Below, in pieces: positions 17,284 through 26,835 of a stretch of DNA of 33,949 nucleotides. Position numbers and translations under genes: made by a program. The DNA is from Shewanella fodinae. Its GTDB lineage: Bacteria; Pseudomonadota; Gammaproteobacteria; Enterobacterales; Shewanellaceae. The notes beneath the pieces were generated by a model. The model was not told the DNA's origin. It made no database searches and saw only the letters and a list, made by a program, of their open reading frames with translations. Within the stretch, counting starts at the first letter, position 1. Each line of letters begins with the position of its first letter. Where the stretch lies: the NCBI RefSeq assembly GCF_014651955.1, contig NZ_BMXW01000028.1, forward strand, positions 1-33,949, written 5' to 3'.

Positions 17284-19854
17284 GTGAAGTGGTTAAAACG
17301 TATACTCATCGCTGTTTTTAGTTTGGCGCTACTGGGAATCATTGCGATTGCTGGCGCTTATTTTTACGTTTTGCCAGATCTCCCTGACGTAACCACACTA
17401 AAAACAGTAAAACTGCAGACACCACTGAAGATATATTCCAGTGATGGCAAACTTATTTCGCAATTCGGCGAGAAGCGCCGTATTCCATTACAACTGAGCG
17501 ATGTGCCTAAACCGTTATTACAGGCATTTATTGCAACAGAAGATTCTCGTTTTTATGAGCACAACGGCGTTGACCCTATTGGGGTGCTACGTGCCGCACT
17601 GGTGATGATCACCACGGGGCAAAAACGCCAGGGCGCCAGTACCATTACAATGCAGGTAGCGCGAAACTTCTTCCTGACCCGCGATAAGAAGTTTATTCGA
17701 AAAATCAAAGAAATCTTTATTGCACTTCACATAGAACAACTATTGACCAAAGATGAAATTCTGGAACTCTATGTCAATCGTATCTATCTCGGCCAACGTG
17801 CTTACGGTGTAGGTGCTGCCGCACAGGTATATTACGGTAAAGATGTGCAGGATTTGACGCTGGCAGAAATGGCAGTGATTGCCGGTTTGCCGAAAGCGCC
17901 GTCAACCGTGAACCCCATTACCTCACCAGAACGCGCCATGGCACGCCGTAATGTAGTGCTTAGACGTATGCTAGATGTGGGCTATATCACCCAGAACGAA
18001 TATCAGACTGCGGCGGCGGCCCCCATCACGGCGAAATATCATGGCGCAGAGATCGACCTGTATGCACCTTATATTTCAGAGATGGCGCGTGATTATATGG
18101 TGCAAAAGTATGGCGAAGAGGAAGCCTATACTGGCGGCTATAACGTCTATACCACTATTAACTCTGATTTACAGCAAAAGGCGCAAAAAGCGCTACGCAA
18201 TAATGTGTATGCTTACGATGAGCGACATGGCTACCGTGGTCCGGTCGCCGTATTGTGGACCAATACACCACCGCCACAGAGCGAACTTCTGGACACACTG
18301 AGAAAAACCGATCCCCTGCAAGAATTGCAGCCTGCGGCAGTGGTCAAGGTTGAAGATAAACAGGCAGATGTGTTGCTGGCCAATGGTCATACAGTCACCA
18401 TCCCGTGGCAAGGGCTGAATTGGGCACGCAGCTTTATCACTGATCGCCGTCAGGGTGCAGCACCAAAATCAGCTGCCGACGTTGTAAAAATCGGTGAACA
18501 GATCTGGGTTCGACCAATGGCCGATAGCTGGCAACTGTCGCAAGTACCGCAAGTTGCCAGCGCTATGGTGTCATTGGATCCCCATGATGGTGCGATCCGC
18601 ACGCTGGTTGGCGGCTTTAGCTTTACCCAGAGCCAATACAATCGAGTGGTACAAGCCAAACGGCAGTTGGGCTCCAATATTAAACCGTTCCTCTACGCCA
18701 CAGCGTTGGAGAAAGGTTATACCCTAGCAACCCTGATCAATAATGCCCCCATTAACAAACCAGACTTGAGCCAGGGCATCGCTTGGCGTCCTAAGAACTC
18801 GCCGGATGTCTATGGCGGCCCGACTCGATTGCGCGTGGGATTAGCGCAATCCGTGAACGTAATGGCAGTAAGAACATTGCGTTATATCGGGCTAGATGCA
18901 GCTATCGACAAATTAAGTCAGTTTGGTTTTGATCCAAGTGACCTCAATCGTAACGAGTCGCTGGCGCTTGGTTCACCGTCTGTCACACCGTTGCAAGTGG
19001 TGACTGCCTTCTCAAGCTTTGCAAACGGCGGATTATTGCTGGAGCCTTATTTTATTGAACGAGTAGAAGATGCCTACGGTAAGACGGTAGAACGCGCCGA
19101 ACCGACGTTGGCCTGTGATACCCCAGCATCAACAACTGAGGCTGAAAGTTTGGCGGCCTCACCAGCCGCTGCCACAGTCACCACGCTAGAACAAGCAGCT
19201 GACCATCCGATGCCAGTTACCGATATTGGTAATAACTTGCCTTACACCTGTGAAAATCCTCAGGCGCGCCATGCTAAACGCGTGATATCCAAACAGATTG
19301 CGTTTCTGATCACCGACGCGCTCAAGAGCGTGATTTGGGGTGGTGGCGACTGGAATCATGGTACTGGTTGGAATGGTACTGCCTGGCGGGCAGCACGCGT
19401 CATCAAACGCCATGACATTGCTGGTAAAACCGGGACGACCAACGAATCCCGCGATACTTGGTTCAGCGGTTTTAATCCTAGTCTGGTCACTACGGCCTGG
19501 GTTGGATTTGATGACCACAGCCGCGAATTAGGGCGTGTGGCCTGGAATCCAAACGGTGCCAAAGATCAGATCTCAGGCGCAGAATCTGGTGCTAAAACCG
19601 CCGGGCCAGCCTGGAATGAGTTTATGCACGATGCATTAGAGGGCACACCAGAGATTGCAATAACCCCGCCGCCAGGTATCGTCTCAGTGCGTATTGATCT
19701 GGCAACCGGCAAGTTATCAAGGAAGAATGACTACACCAGCGACTTTGAATACTTTATTCAAGGAACTGAGCCTAAAGAATATGCCAATGACAGCACGGAA
19801 GATGGCAATATCTTCTTGGACTCAGGCAAATCGTCAGAAGAGCTGTTTCATTAA
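17284..19854 (+). CDS. mrcA: Penicillin-binding protein 1A (bifunctional peptidoglycan glycosyltransferase/DD-transpeptidase)
   Basis: Polymerises lipid II into glycan strands and crosslinks stem peptides; in gammaproteobacteria it is stimulated by LpoA, encoded at 1485-3371. A transmembrane anchor lies at about 7-29. The glycosyltransferase domain has EDSRFYEHNG with catalytic Glu86, and RQGASTITMQ starting at 115. An OB-like insertion precedes the transpeptidase domain, whose motifs are SNIK (Ser464 and Lys467), SVN (523-525) and KTGT (715-718). The 856-residue length matches family members. The start is GTG at 17284. An insertion rich in Ala/Thr around 615-650 separates two transpeptidase segments and is not conserved in character. 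Its 3' end is convergent with argH. Confidence 0.96.
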   Translation: MKWLKRILIAVFSLALLGIIAIAGAYFYVLPDLPDVTTLKTVKLQTPLKIYSSDGKLISQFGEKRRIPLQLSDVPKPLLQAFIATEDSRFYEHNGVDPIGVLRAALVMITTGQKRQGASTITMQVARNFFLTRDKKFIRKIKEIFIALHIEQLLTKDEILELYVNRIYLGQRAYGVGAAAQVYYGKDVQDLTLAEMAVIAGLPKAPSTVNPITSPERAMARRNVVLRRMLDVGYITQNEYQTAAAAPITAKYHGAEIDLYAPYISEMARDYMVQKYGEEEAYTGGYNVYTTINSDLQQKAQKALRNNVYAYDERHGYRGPVAVLWTNTPPPQSELLDTLRKTDPLQELQPAAVVKVEDKQADVLLANGHTVTIPWQGLNWARSFITDRRQGAAPKSAADVVKIGEQIWVRPMADSWQLSQVPQVASAMVSLDPHDGAIRTLVGGFSFTQSQYNRVVQAKRQLGSNIKPFLYATALEKGYTLATLINNAPINKPDLSQGIAWRPKNSPDVYGGPTRLRVGLAQSVNVMAVRTLRYIGLDAAIDKLSQFGFDPSDLNRNESLALGSPSVTPLQVVTAFSSFANGGLLLEPYFIERVEDAYGKTVERAEPTLACDTPASTTEAESLAASPAAATVTTLEQAADHPMPVTDIGNNLPYTCENPQARHAKRVISKQIAFLITDALKSVIWGGGDWNHGTGWNGTAWRAARVIKRHDIAGKTGTTNESRDTWFSGFNPSLVTTAWVGFDDHSRELGRVAWNPNGAKDQISGAESGAKTAGPAWNEFMHDALEGTPEIAITPPPGIVSVRIDLATGKLSRKNDYTSDFEYFIQGTEPKEYANDSTEDGNIFLDSGKSSEELFH

Positions 19855-19869
19855 TTTTTCGAGTAACCG

Positions 19870-19907
19870 CCCATAAAAACGCGCCGAAAAGGCGCGTTTT
19901 TTATGGG
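19870..19907. terminator. Bidirectional rho-independent terminator between mrcA and argH
   Basis: Inverted repeat CCCATAAAAACGCGCC (19870-19885) and its complement (19891-19907, with one extra T), loop GAAAA. The GC core is followed by T6 on the plus strand and by T5 on the minus strand. It serves the converging mrcA and argH transcripts. Confidence 0.92.
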
Positions 19908-19916
19908 ACGCACTGA

Positions 19917-21281
19917 TCAGTATTTCTTGGCAGCCAATGCGGCCTGGATCTGCGCTACGGCAGTGCCACCAAGTACATTCCGTTTATCGAGACACGCTTC
20001 GATGGTGAGATTGGGATAAACATCCTCGGCTATTACCGCGGCATAGGACTGTAAAGTCGCCAACGGCAACTGTTCTATTGGTTTAGCTTCAGCAATCGCT
20101 CTTAGTACCACTTCACCTACCACATGGTGTGCTTCACGGAATGGCATGCCTTTAGAGACCAAGTAATCGGCCAATTCGGTGGCATTAGCATAACCTTGCT
20201 GTGCCGCCTGTAAGGCTCGATTACGATTCACCTTTACGCCTTCCAGCACCAAAGCTGCCATTTTCAGACACAGACTCCAGCTGTCCATCACATCAAACAA
20301 GCCTTCTTTGTCTTCCTGCATGTCCTTGTTGTACGCCAGCGGCAACGCTTTCATGGTGGTCAGAATACCGGTCAAAGAACCATACACCCGGCCGGTTTTA
20401 CCGCGGATCAACTCCAGTGCATCCGGGTTCTTTTTCTGCGGCATCAAGGACGAACCCGAGGTGACGTTATCGGCCAATTCAATAAAATTAGCTTCGCCAG
20501 AGTTGAAGAAAATCATATCTTCCGCCATCCGGCTAAGGTGCATCATGCTGATAGCAGCATCACTGCACAGCTCCACCACATGATCACGATCAGAGACGCT
20601 GTCGAGACTGTTCAGTGTCGGTGCCGCAAACCCCAAGCTTAGCGCCAAGGCTTTACGGTCAATCGGATAAGCTGTGCCTGCCAGTGCACCACTGCCTAAT
20701 GGGCAAGTGTTAAGGCGAGTCATGGTATCTTGCAAGCGGCTGAGGTCGCGCTCAAACATCTCCACATAAGCCAAAGCCCAATGTCCCATCGTGATCGGCT
20801 GTGCCCGTTGCAGGTGGGTATATCCCGGCATCACTGCATCCAGCTCCCGCTCAGCCAGTGCCAACATCGCCTGTTTTAACTGGTTCAGTAAGGTAAGCAA
20901 ATGCTCACCTTCTTCTTTGCACCACAGTTTGAGATCGGTGGCAACCTGATCGTTACGAGAGCGTCCGGTATGCAGTTTTTTGCCGAGATCGCCCACTTTT
21001 TCGATCAGCTTCTGTTCCACGAAACTGTGAATATCTTCAGCACCGGAACTCAGGATCTGCTGTGGCTGATCTTTTACTTCAACGAGCAATTCCTGTAGTG
21101 CTTGTTGCAATGACGCCAGTTCCGCCTCAGTTAACACCCCAGCCTTGGCAATGGCTGCCGCCCAAGCGACTGAGCCCTGAATGTCCTGTTCTACCAGACG
21201 ATAATCTACCGGCAATGAGTCGTTGAAGAGTTGGAAAAGTTCGCTGCTCGGGCCACTGAAACGGCCGCCCCATAATGCCAT
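19917..21281 (-). CDS. argH: Argininosuccinate lyase
   Basis: Final step of arginine synthesis: splits argininosuccinate into arginine and fumarate. The 454-residue protein (E. coli 457) has the fumarase/aspartase-family signature [11 protein letters not shown] (276-286), the [12 protein letters not shown] block (105-116), and YTHLQRAQP with the catalytic-base-region His156. [10 protein letters not shown] at the chosen ATG (21281) is the classic ArgH N terminus; a further-upstream in-frame start would add 17 unrelated residues. AGAGGA lies upstream. Last gene of argCBFGH, separated from argG by 62 bases containing a strong hairpin. Confidence 0.96.
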   Translation of the reverse strand: MALWGGRFSGPSSELFQLFNDSLPVDYRLVEQDIQGSVAWAAAIAKAGVLTEAELASLQQALQELLVEVKDQPQQILSSGAEDIHSFVEQKLIEKVGDLGKKLHTGRSRNDQVATDLKLWCKEEGEHLLTLLNQLKQAMLALAERELDAVMPGYTHLQRAQPITMGHWALAYVEMFERDLSRLQDTMTRLNTCPLGSGALAGTAYPIDRKALALSLGFAAPTLNSLDSVSDRDHVVELCSDAAISMMHLSRMAEDMIFFNSGEANFIELADNVTSGSSLMPQKKNPDALELIRGKTGRVYGSLTGILTTMKALPLAYNKDMQEDKEGLFDVMDSWSLCLKMAALVLEGVKVNRNRALQAAQQGYANATELADYLVSKGMPFREAHHVVGEVVLRAIAEAKPIEQLPLATLQSYAAVIAEDVYPNLTIEACLDKRNVLGGTAVAQIQAALAAKKY

Positions 21282-21312
21282 GTTGAAATTCCTCTGTTGC
21301 TGATAAACAAAA

Positions 21313-21330
21313 GGGGCGCCGGGGCGCCCC
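21313..21330 (-). terminator. Terminator-like hairpin between argG and argH
   Basis: Perfect 8-bp, all-GC inverted repeat GGGGCGCC/GGCGCCCC (21313-21320 and 21323-21330) with a 2-base loop; in practice the stem would open one pair or more to make a stable loop. On the minus strand it is followed by TTTTGTTT, so it looks like a rho-independent terminator 13 bases past the argG stop and inside the operon. It could reduce read-through into argH or protect the argG message. Confidence 0.6.
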
Positions 21331-21343
21331 ATAAATCACAGGC

Positions 21344-22570
21344 TTACTTATTGCTGTTGATAGCACGGATACGGCTTGCCAGAGAGTACAGGCGGATAAA
21401 GCCTTCTGCATGTTTCTGGTCGTATACAGTATCTTCACCAAAAGTGGCAAATGCTTCGGAGTAGAGGCTGTTAGGCGAACGTTTTTTCACTGGGGTCGCC
21501 TGACCTTTATAGAGCTTGATCACCACTTCGCCGTTGACATCTTTCGCCAACGCTTCGGATGCAGCTAACAACGAACCACACAGTGGGGTAAACCAGCGAC
21601 CGTCGTACACCAGATGCGCCATCTGCGCTGCAACTTGTTCACGCCAGGCGCGACTGGTCTTGTCCAGTACCAGCTCTTCCACAGCACGCAGCGCCGCCAT
21701 CATCACGGTGCCACCGGGCGTTTCATAACAGCCACGGGATTTCATGCCCACCAAGCGGTTTTCGGTAATATCGACTCGGCCAACACCATGAGCGGCGGCG
21801 ATTTCGTTGAGCTTCACCAAGGCAGCATAAGGTGCCAGTTGTTCACCGTTAACGGCAGTCACACGGCAATCTTGCACCTCAACGGTGACATATTCAGGCG
21901 CATCTGGTGCATCTTCTGGATCAACGGTCCAAGTCCACACTGCTTTGCTAGGCTCGTTCCATGGGCTTTCCAGCTCACCACCTTCGGTAGAGATGTGCCA
22001 AGCGTTAGCGTCACGGCTATAGATCTTGGTTGCTGATGCTGAAGTTTTGATATGGCGTTCCGCCAGATAGGCCAGCAGATCTTCCCGACTCTGCATAGTC
22101 CATTCACGCCACGGCGCAATCACTTTCAGATCAGGGGCTAAGGCGGCGAAACAACCTTCAAAACGTACTTGGTCGTTACCTTTACCAGTACACCCATGAG
22201 CCAGTGCATCGGCACCCACTTTACGGGCAACTTCAACCTGTGCTTTAGCAATGATAGGGCGAGCCATTGAGGTACCCAACAGGTAAGTACCTTCGTAGAT
22301 GGCACCGGTGGCAATCGTTGGGTAGATGTAGTCTTTAACAAACTCTTCTTTTAAATCAACAATATGACATTCTGAAGCGCCTGAGGCTAGGGCTTTTTCA
22401 GTCAACCCTACCAGTTCCGCAGGGTCTTGACCGATATCGGCGCAAAAGGCCACAATTTCGCAGTTGTTATAGTTTTCTTTCAACCATGGGATGATGGCCG
22501 AGGTGTCCAAACCACCGGAGTAAGCCAGCACCACTTTTTTCACTTGAGTGTTTTTCTGTGCAATAGACAT
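21344..22570 (-). CDS. argG: Argininosuccinate synthase
   Basis: Joins citrulline and aspartate with ATP to make argininosuccinate. The 408-residue protein belongs to the shorter type found in Shewanella and many other bacteria, not the 447-residue E. coli type. It has the PP-loop AYSGGLDTS (16-24) near the N terminus. Other family blocks are [15 protein letters not shown] near 114-128, [17 protein letters not shown] near 263-279, and YETPGGT just after it. It follows argF by 33 bases. The leader between them carries only a tiny GGCC/GGCC stem followed by TTTT on the minus strand. Confidence 0.96.
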   Translation of the reverse strand: MSIAQKNTQVKKVVLAYSGGLDTSAIIPWLKENYNNCEIVAFCADIGQDPAELVGLTEKALASGASECHIVDLKEEFVKDYIYPTIATGAIYEGTYLLGTSMARPIIAKAQVEVARKVGADALAHGCTGKGNDQVRFEGCFAALAPDLKVIAPWREWTMQSREDLLAYLAERHIKTSASATKIYSRDANAWHISTEGGELESPWNEPSKAVWTWTVDPEDAPDAPEYVTVEVQDCRVTAVNGEQLAPYAALVKLNEIAAAHGVGRVDITENRLVGMKSRGCYETPGGTVMMAALRAVEELVLDKTSRAWREQVAAQMAHLVYDGRWFTPLCGSLLAASEALAKDVNGEVVIKLYKGQATPVKKRSPNSLYSEAFATFGEDTVYDQKHAEGFIRLYSLASRIRAINSNK

Positions 22571-22603
22571 CTTATATTTCCTGGATTAAAAGGCCGTTGG
22601 CCA

Positions 22604-23509
22604 TCAATTTAACAGAGTGACAAGTACCGCATTTTGGGCGTGCATCCGGTTTTGCGCCTGCTGCAGGATCAACGAACCTTCACCGTCCATGACCTCATCC
22701 GTCACTTCCACCCCGCGATGAGCGGGCAAGCAATGCATGAAATACTTGACCTTATATTTTTCCATCAATTCTTTTGAGACCTGATATTGGGCAAATTTAG
22801 CCGCAATATCTGACAATTTGGTGCTATCGCCCATAGAGATCCACGTATCAGTGTAGACCGCATCGACACCTTCGAGCGCACTCACATCTGGCGTCAGCAA
22901 TAAACTACCGCCATGAACAGCCGCCAATTGCTGCGCCTGAGTCACAGCGAAACCATCAGGGAAATGTCCTTCAGGACAGATCACCGTCATCTGCGCCCCA
23001 ACAATCGCGGCACCCAGCATCAAGGAGTTGGTCACATTATTACCGTCACCGATATAGGCCAGTTGCAGACCTTGCAGACTTCCTAATACTTCCTTGAGCG
23101 TCAGCAAATCGGCCAGCACCTGACAGGGGTGATACAGATCCGATAACGCATTAACTACCGGCACAGTGGCGTATTCTGCCAATTCTTCCACCGTCACATG
23201 ACTGAAGGTACGCGCCACAATGGCATCGGCCCATTGAGAGATATTGCCAGCAAAATCGCGCACCGACTCCCGTTTACCTAAAGCACCATTTTGCTGATCC
23301 ATGTAGACACAGTGACCACCGAGCTTATTGATACCGATATCAAAACTTACTCGGGTACGCAGTGAGGGCTTTTCGAACAGCATCACCACATTCTTCCCAT
23401 CGAGTGCGTGACGATATTCGGCTGGATTGGCTTTTATTTTTAGCGCCAGCTCCAGCAATGCCAACAGTTGCGATTGGCTCAGGTCTTTAAGGGACAACAG
23501 GTGCTTCAT
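22604..23509 (-). CDS. argF: Ornithine carbamoyltransferase (anabolic)
   Basis: Makes citrulline from ornithine and carbamoyl phosphate. The 301-residue protein has the carbamoyl-phosphate-binding KPSLRTR (47-53), the HPCQVLADL segment (127-135), and the ornithine-binding HCLPAHRG near 263-270. Its location within argCBFGH supports the biosynthetic, not catabolic, role. The gap to argB is 13 bases, so co-transcription and close translational linkage are expected. Confidence 0.96.
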   Translation of the reverse strand: MKHLLSLKDLSQSQLLALLELALKIKANPAEYRHALDGKNVVMLFEKPSLRTRVSFDIGINKLGGHCVYMDQQNGALGKRESVRDFAGNISQWADAIVARTFSHVTVEELAEYATVPVVNALSDLYHPCQVLADLLTLKEVLGSLQGLQLAYIGDGNNVTNSLMLGAAIVGAQMTVICPEGHFPDGFAVTQAQQLAAVHGGSLLLTPDVSALEGVDAVYTDTWISMGDSTKLSDIAAKFAQYQVSKELMEKYKVKYFMHCLPAHRGVEVTDEVMDGEGSLILQQAQNRMHAQNAVLVTLLN

Positions 23510-23522
23510 AACTAATCCTTAC

Positions 23523-24305
23523 TTACGGTTGAATTTGAGTTCCGATGTTCTCTCCTCGGGCAAGGGCAGCCAACTGGGCTGCATCCCGCCATGAGGCAAC
23601 CTGTACTGGCTGCCCCATCTGCTCCGCCACATCTAGCGCAGCTTCTACTTTAACTTTCATGCCTTTTTCAATAACGCCCTGTCTCACCAGCTGCTGGATC
23701 TGCTCCCGGTTCAACTGTGGAATTAATTGACCTTTGCCATCCAAAACCCCAGACACATCAGACAGCAATACCAACTTACCGCCCACCAGTTTTGCCAACA
23801 CAGTAGCGGCTTCATCGGCATTCACATTCAGCAAATCGCCGCTTGCCGACACCGCAATGGAACTGACGATCGGCATCCAGCCTTGTGCCAGCACAAAGTT
23901 GATATAAGCGCCGTCTTTAGGAGAGACTTCACCCACCAACCCCAGGCGTTCATCTTTGATACGAGCATCTACCAGGTTGCCGTCTGCTAGGCTCATTCCT
24001 ACCGCCACCACGCCAGCTTTTACTGCGGCGGCCTGCAAGATTTTGTTGGAAGTGCCAGCTAACGCCCCGACCACGATTGGCATCTGCTCGGCTGGTGTTA
24101 CCCGCAAGCCGTCCAGCTTCACGGTTTCCATACCATTAACCTGCAACTGTTCATCTACCAGATAGCCGCCACCATGGACCAATACCACCTTCTGTCCCTG
24201 GGACAACATCTTGGCTGCCGTTTCCATCAGCCGTGCCATGCCCATTTCGCACTGCATCAACGCGCCACCGACTTTCAGAACCAACACACTGTCATTTGTG
24301 CTCAT
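23523..24305 (-). CDS. argB: N-acetylglutamate kinase
   Basis: Second step of arginine synthesis: phosphorylates N-acetylglutamate with ATP. The amino-acid-kinase-fold protein has 260 residues (E. coli 258), with VLKVGGALMQ near the N terminus, VLVHGGGYLVDEQL near 45-58, and NVNADEAATVLAKLVGG near 163-179. The ATG at 24305 is preferred over the TTG at 24320 because it gives the family-type start MSTNDSVLVLKVGG. The compact length matches the E. coli type, which lacks the N-terminal helix of arginine-inhibited kinases; lack of arginine feedback is an inference from that. Confidence 0.95.
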   Translation of the reverse strand: MSTNDSVLVLKVGGALMQCEMGMARLMETAAKMLSQGQKVVLVHGGGYLVDEQLQVNGMETVKLDGLRVTPAEQMPIVVGALAGTSNKILQAAAVKAGVVAVGMSLADGNLVDARIKDERLGLVGEVSPKDGAYINFVLAQGWMPIVSSIAVSASGDLLNVNADEAATVLAKLVGGKLVLLSDVSGVLDGKGQLIPQLNREQIQQLVRQGVIEKGMKVKVEAALDVAEQMGQPVQVASWRDAAQLAALARGENIGTQIQP

Positions 24306-24342
24306 AAAGAAAACTCTCAAAACGCCTCAAGGGCCGGTTAAT

Positions 24343-25323
24343 TCACAGATTAAAATGAATCTTTATGCACTGCAGCGCTTGGCTGGCAGCACCTTTCATC
24401 AAATTGTCGATAGCGCTAGCGACCACCAGATAGCCACTTGCCTCATCAAACTTCCAGCCAATATGGCAGTTAGGCGTCAGTACCACATCATCCACTTTCG
24501 GGAAACGATTGTGCGTTACCTTTACCAGAGGTGAATCATCGTAGACATTATAAGCTTGCGCCACTTGTTCAGTGGTGGTCCCTGGCTGCAGTTGCGCGGT
24601 AATAGTTGCCAGAATACCTCGCTTAAAATTACCCAAATGCGGCGTAAAAATTACTTGCTGTCCCAAATGTGTGGCGATTTCTGGTTGATGACGATGTCCG
24701 AGCACACCATAAGGGGTCAGGCTGACTTCGCAAAAACTGGTATGTAACTGCGCCTTGCGGCCAGCACCGGTAACACCACTGACCGCATTGATCACCGGCC
24801 AAGTGCTAGTAAGCAGTGATTTCACGGGTTTGAGCGCTAGCAAAGATGCCGTTGGGTAGCAGCCCGGCACCGCAATCATCCGTGTCGCGGCAATCTTGTC
24901 CGCATTCCACTCTGCTAGACCATAGATGGCCTGCGCTAATACTTCGGGTTGTGTATGTTCAAAACCGTACCACTTTGGATACTGGGCAGCGTCTGCAAAA
25001 CGATAGGCGCCACTGAGATCAAACACACTCAGCCCTTGCGCATAAAACCAAGCAGCAAGTTCCAGACTCACGGCATGTTCCGTCGCCAACACCACCGCAT
25101 CGGATTCAGCGACGATCTGAGCCTTGGCGGCAGCCGTTAGCGGTTGCAATACATAGGGGATTTGCTGGTATACAGGATAAAGGTCGGCCAGCGCTTTGCC
25201 TTTGTCGAGACTGTTTTCGGAGACATACAATCCCTGCACACTGAGCCCTGGGTCATTTTCAATCAACGCGGTTATCTGGGCTCCGGTGTAGCCACTGGCA
25301 CCGATAATGGCAATATTTTTCAT
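24343..25323 (-). CDS. argC: N-acetyl-gamma-glutamyl-phosphate reductase
   Basis: NADPH-dependent third step of arginine synthesis, giving N-acetylglutamate semialdehyde. The 326-residue protein has the dinucleotide-binding GASGYTG (8-14) and the active-site Cys155 in [20 protein letters not shown] near 186-196 is also typical. The ATG at 25323 gives the family start [11 protein letters not shown]; an upstream frame start at 25347 is less likely. First gene of argCBFGH, transcribed away from argE. A TATAAT-type -10 box for it lies at 25408-25413 on the minus strand. Confidence 0.95.
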   Translation of the reverse strand: MKNIAIIGASGYTGAQITALIENDPGLSVQGLYVSENSLDKGKALADLYPVYQQIPYVLQPLTAAAKAQIVAESDAVVLATEHAVSLELAAWFYAQGLSVFDLSGAYRFADAAQYPKWYGFEHTQPEVLAQAIYGLAEWNADKIAATRMIAVPGCYPTASLLALKPVKSLLTSTWPVINAVSGVTGAGRKAQLHTSFCEVSLTPYGVLGHRHQPEIATHLGQQVIFTPHLGNFKRGILATITAQLQPGTTTEQVAQAYNVYDDSPLVKVTHNRFPKVDDVVLTPNCHIGWKFDEASGYLVVASAIDNLMKGAASQALQCIKIHFNL

Positions 25324-25407
25324 GATCTCAAATCTATATCTAGTCAAAAGGAAGGGCTAAAGTCATGCCCGGGCAGAATGCCTGATGACAAGTTTAACGC
25401 TGCAGGG

Positions 25408-25413
25408 ATTATA
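25408..25413 (-). promoter_or_regulatory. Candidate -10 box for argCBFGH
   Basis: A perfect TATAAT on the minus strand, 85 bases upstream of the argC ATG. The -35 region at the right distance is poor (GCTTAA or CTTAAT near 25430-25436), so the promoter may rely on other contacts. I could not identify a convincing ArgR box overlapping it. Confidence 0.35.
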
Positions 25414-25484
25414 TGCAGCTTTTATCTGTATTAAGCTCAATATAGAACAAAAACAGGGTATTTTAAGCGGGTGTCGGCTTTTGT

Positions 25485-25497
25485 CTGGTGACACCAG
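25485..25497. promoter_or_regulatory. Palindrome in the argE-argC intergenic region
   Basis: CTGGTG-A-CACCAG, a perfect 6-bp inverted repeat around a single A. The right arm can also pair with GGTGTC at 25470-25475, giving an alternative stem. It lies between the divergent arg promoters and does not resemble an ArgR box. Confidence 0.3.
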
Positions 25498-25523
25498 TCT
25501 TAGCTGTTTGTTAGACTACCATA

Positions 25524-25562
25524 TAAGTTTATTTATGCAATATATGTGAATATTTATATTTA
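25524..25562 (+). promoter_or_regulatory. Putative paired ArgR boxes upstream of argE
   Basis: The 18-base block 25545-25562 matches the classic ARG box pattern wnTnAATwwwwATTnAnw except at two conserved positions in its right half. A second, weaker block with a good right half (ATGCA) sits at 25524-25541. The three-base gap between them equals the usual spacing of paired ArgR boxes. They end 16 bases before the argE ATG and would overlap its promoter (possible TTGTTA at 25508-25513). Match judged by eye. Confidence 0.4.
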
Positions 25563-25578
25563 CTATTTTGGCGGAATT

Positions 25579-26730
25579 ATGACCAAACTACCGGAACTCA
25601 AGCGCAGCTTCAGCGCGCTTATCGCATCACCATCAATCAGCGCTATTGAGGCTGCACAGGATCAGAGCAACAAAGGGGTACTGGATCTGCTCAGTAATTG
25701 GTTTACTGAATTGGGGTTTCAGTGTCAGCAACAGGCTGTGGCCAATAGTCGTAACAAATATAATTTGCTGGCGTCGCTGGGATCTGGCAGCGGTGGTCTG
25801 TTACTGGCGGGGCATACTGATACGGTTCCGTTCGATGAGGGTCGCTGGCACCAGGATCCATTTACGCTGACAGAAAAAGAGGGCCGCTGGTACGGGCTCG
25901 GCACCTGCGACATGAAAGGGTTTTTCGCGCTGATTTTGGAAGCGCTGAAAGACATGCCGTTACAGCAATTTAAACGGCCGCTGTACATTCTCGCCAGTGC
26001 CGATGAAGAAACCACCATGAGTGGCGCGAAAACCTTTGCAGCCAATGCGGCCATTCGTCCCGAGTATGCCATCATCGGTGAGCCAACCAGCCTGCGCCCG
26101 GTCTATATGCATAAAGGCCATCTGGCACAAGGCATTCGAATCACCGGCCGCAGCGGCCACTCTTCCGATCCATCGAAAGGGCTGAATGCCATCGACATCA
26201 TGTATCAGGTAATCGGACAGTTACTGAAATTAAAACAACATCTGGCCGACAATTATCGAGAAAACGCTTTTAGCGTACCCTACCCGACCATGAATTTTGG
26301 TCACATCCACGGCGGTGATGCCGCTAACCGGATCTGCGGTTGCTGCGATCTACATCTGGATATTCGTCCTTTGCCCGGCATTGCTATTGCGGATTTACAA
26401 CTGATGACACAGCAGTATCTGCTGCCTATTAGCGAAAAATATCCGGGAGCTGTCAGTATCAGCACTTTATATCCAGGTGCCGAGCCTTTCGCTGATACCG
26501 CAGATTCTGCTTGGAGTCAGTTGGTAGCCAAACTATCGGGTAACGCACCGGAAGTAGTAAATTATGCCACTGAGGCACCCTATATTCGCAGTCTCGGCTG
26601 TCATACGCTAGTCCTTGGCCCAGGCAGTATCGACCAAGCCCACCAACCCGATGAATTTTTGGATCTGGCGCAGGTCAAACCGACGATATCCCTGTTAAAA
26701 CAGCTGATTTATCACGCCTGTATCGAATAA
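25579..26730 (+). CDS. argE: Acetylornithine deacetylase
   Basis: Removes the acetyl group from N-acetylornithine to give ornithine, marking the linear (non-recycling) arginine route. The 383-residue metallopeptidase (M20 family, E. coli 383) has LLLAGHTDTVPF with metal ligand His79 and Asp81, GTCDMKGF with bridging Asp111, and SADEET with catalytic Glu143 and metal ligand Glu144. A late GPGSIDQAHQPDE supplies the last His ligand. The ATG at 25579 gives the family-like start MTKLPELKRSF and has GGCGGA before it; the ATG at 25546 lies within the putative operator. Divergent from argC. Confidence 0.95.
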   Translation: MTKLPELKRSFSALIASPSISAIEAAQDQSNKGVLDLLSNWFTELGFQCQQQAVANSRNKYNLLASLGSGSGGLLLAGHTDTVPFDEGRWHQDPFTLTEKEGRWYGLGTCDMKGFFALILEALKDMPLQQFKRPLYILASADEETTMSGAKTFAANAAIRPEYAIIGEPTSLRPVYMHKGHLAQGIRITGRSGHSSDPSKGLNAIDIMYQVIGQLLKLKQHLADNYRENAFSVPYPTMNFGHIHGGDAANRICGCCDLHLDIRPLPGIAIADLQLMTQQYLLPISEKYPGAVSISTLYPGAEPFADTADSAWSQLVAKLSGNAPEVVNYATEAPYIRSLGCHTLVLGPGSIDQAHQPDEFLDLAQVKPTISLLKQLIYHACIE

Positions 26731-26835
26731 GATACACCTAACCATGGTATCACTGCATTGACCAAGCCCCTCGCTGGGTAGGGTGACAGGCAGTGGTTTT
26801 GGTATCGTCACACATTTTGGGGAATGGGAGTCACA

